A DNA stretch of 13,610 nt from Acidobacteriaceae bacterium (lineage in GTDB: Bacteria; Acidobacteriota; Terriglobia; Terriglobales; SbA1), in NCBI GenBank assembly GCA_003136335.1, contig PLEA01000531.1, positions 1,625-15,234 of the forward strand, written 5' to 3'. Positions 13,605 to 13,610 of the stretch are shown piece by piece. Every line of letters starts with the position of its first letter. Position 1 is the stretch's first letter. Under the pieces are notes generated by a model. That model did not search any database and was not told the DNA's origin. It saw only the letters and a program-made list of their open reading frames with translations. Both the position numbers and the translations under genes were made by a program.

Positions 13605-13610
13605 AGCATT

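Noticed and set aside
13155..13610. CRISPR array
   Set aside because: The repeated segments are about 190 bp, internally inverted, and occur only twice at a 260-bp offset; there are no short regular repeat-spacer units and no cas genes.

Overview
The window looks like a chromosomal segment of a soil Acidobacteriota (Terriglobia/Koribacter-like). This is inferred from the moderately high GC content, the housekeeping set cinA / TIG-NHL protein / pgpA / yacG / rimO in one strand-coherent block, and the protein style; it was not tested by any search. No plasmid, phage or CRISPR structure is visible.

Left block (1-3635, minus strand). Transcription probably runs rimO -> yacG -> pgpA -> TIG/NHL beta-propeller protein -> cinA (only its first 24 codons lie in the window). 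The rimO-yacG gap is 18 nt and yacG-pgpA overlap by 4 nt, so at least these three look like one operon. They cover ribosomal protein S12 modification, a small gyrase-inhibitor-type zinc protein and phospholipid head-group processing.

Middle block (3889-7585). A secreted, probably outer-membrane beta-barrel protein (plus) converges on a TgpA-like membrane transglutaminase (minus). After about 295 bp holding dispersed repeats comes a clear small SRP RNA gene (7057-7157, plus) with a U-run terminator, then a small STAS-like protein.

Right-middle block (7677-12276). A secreted DinB-like protein and two tandem full-length FabH genes (332 codons each, both starting at TTG with good ribosome binding sites) lie on the plus strand. 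They converge on an M50 (site-2 type) membrane metalloprotease, which is divergent from a secreted SnoaL/DUF4440-like protein.

Right end (12363-13610). This is an accessory, decaying region: the C-terminal remnant of an EamA permease with an in-frame TAG, a small GIY-YIG nuclease-like gene, and a cluster of REP-like hairpin units. Two long composite elements made of inverted units lie upstream of the GIY-YIG gene, and a single unit forms its 3' end. This nuclease-plus-palindrome arrangement is the best candidate for something under-described here. Related short repeats recur at 138-223 and 3684-3730, and a second repeat family occurs at 1813-1841, 6955-6999 and 8251-8306, including inside the pgpA coding sequence.
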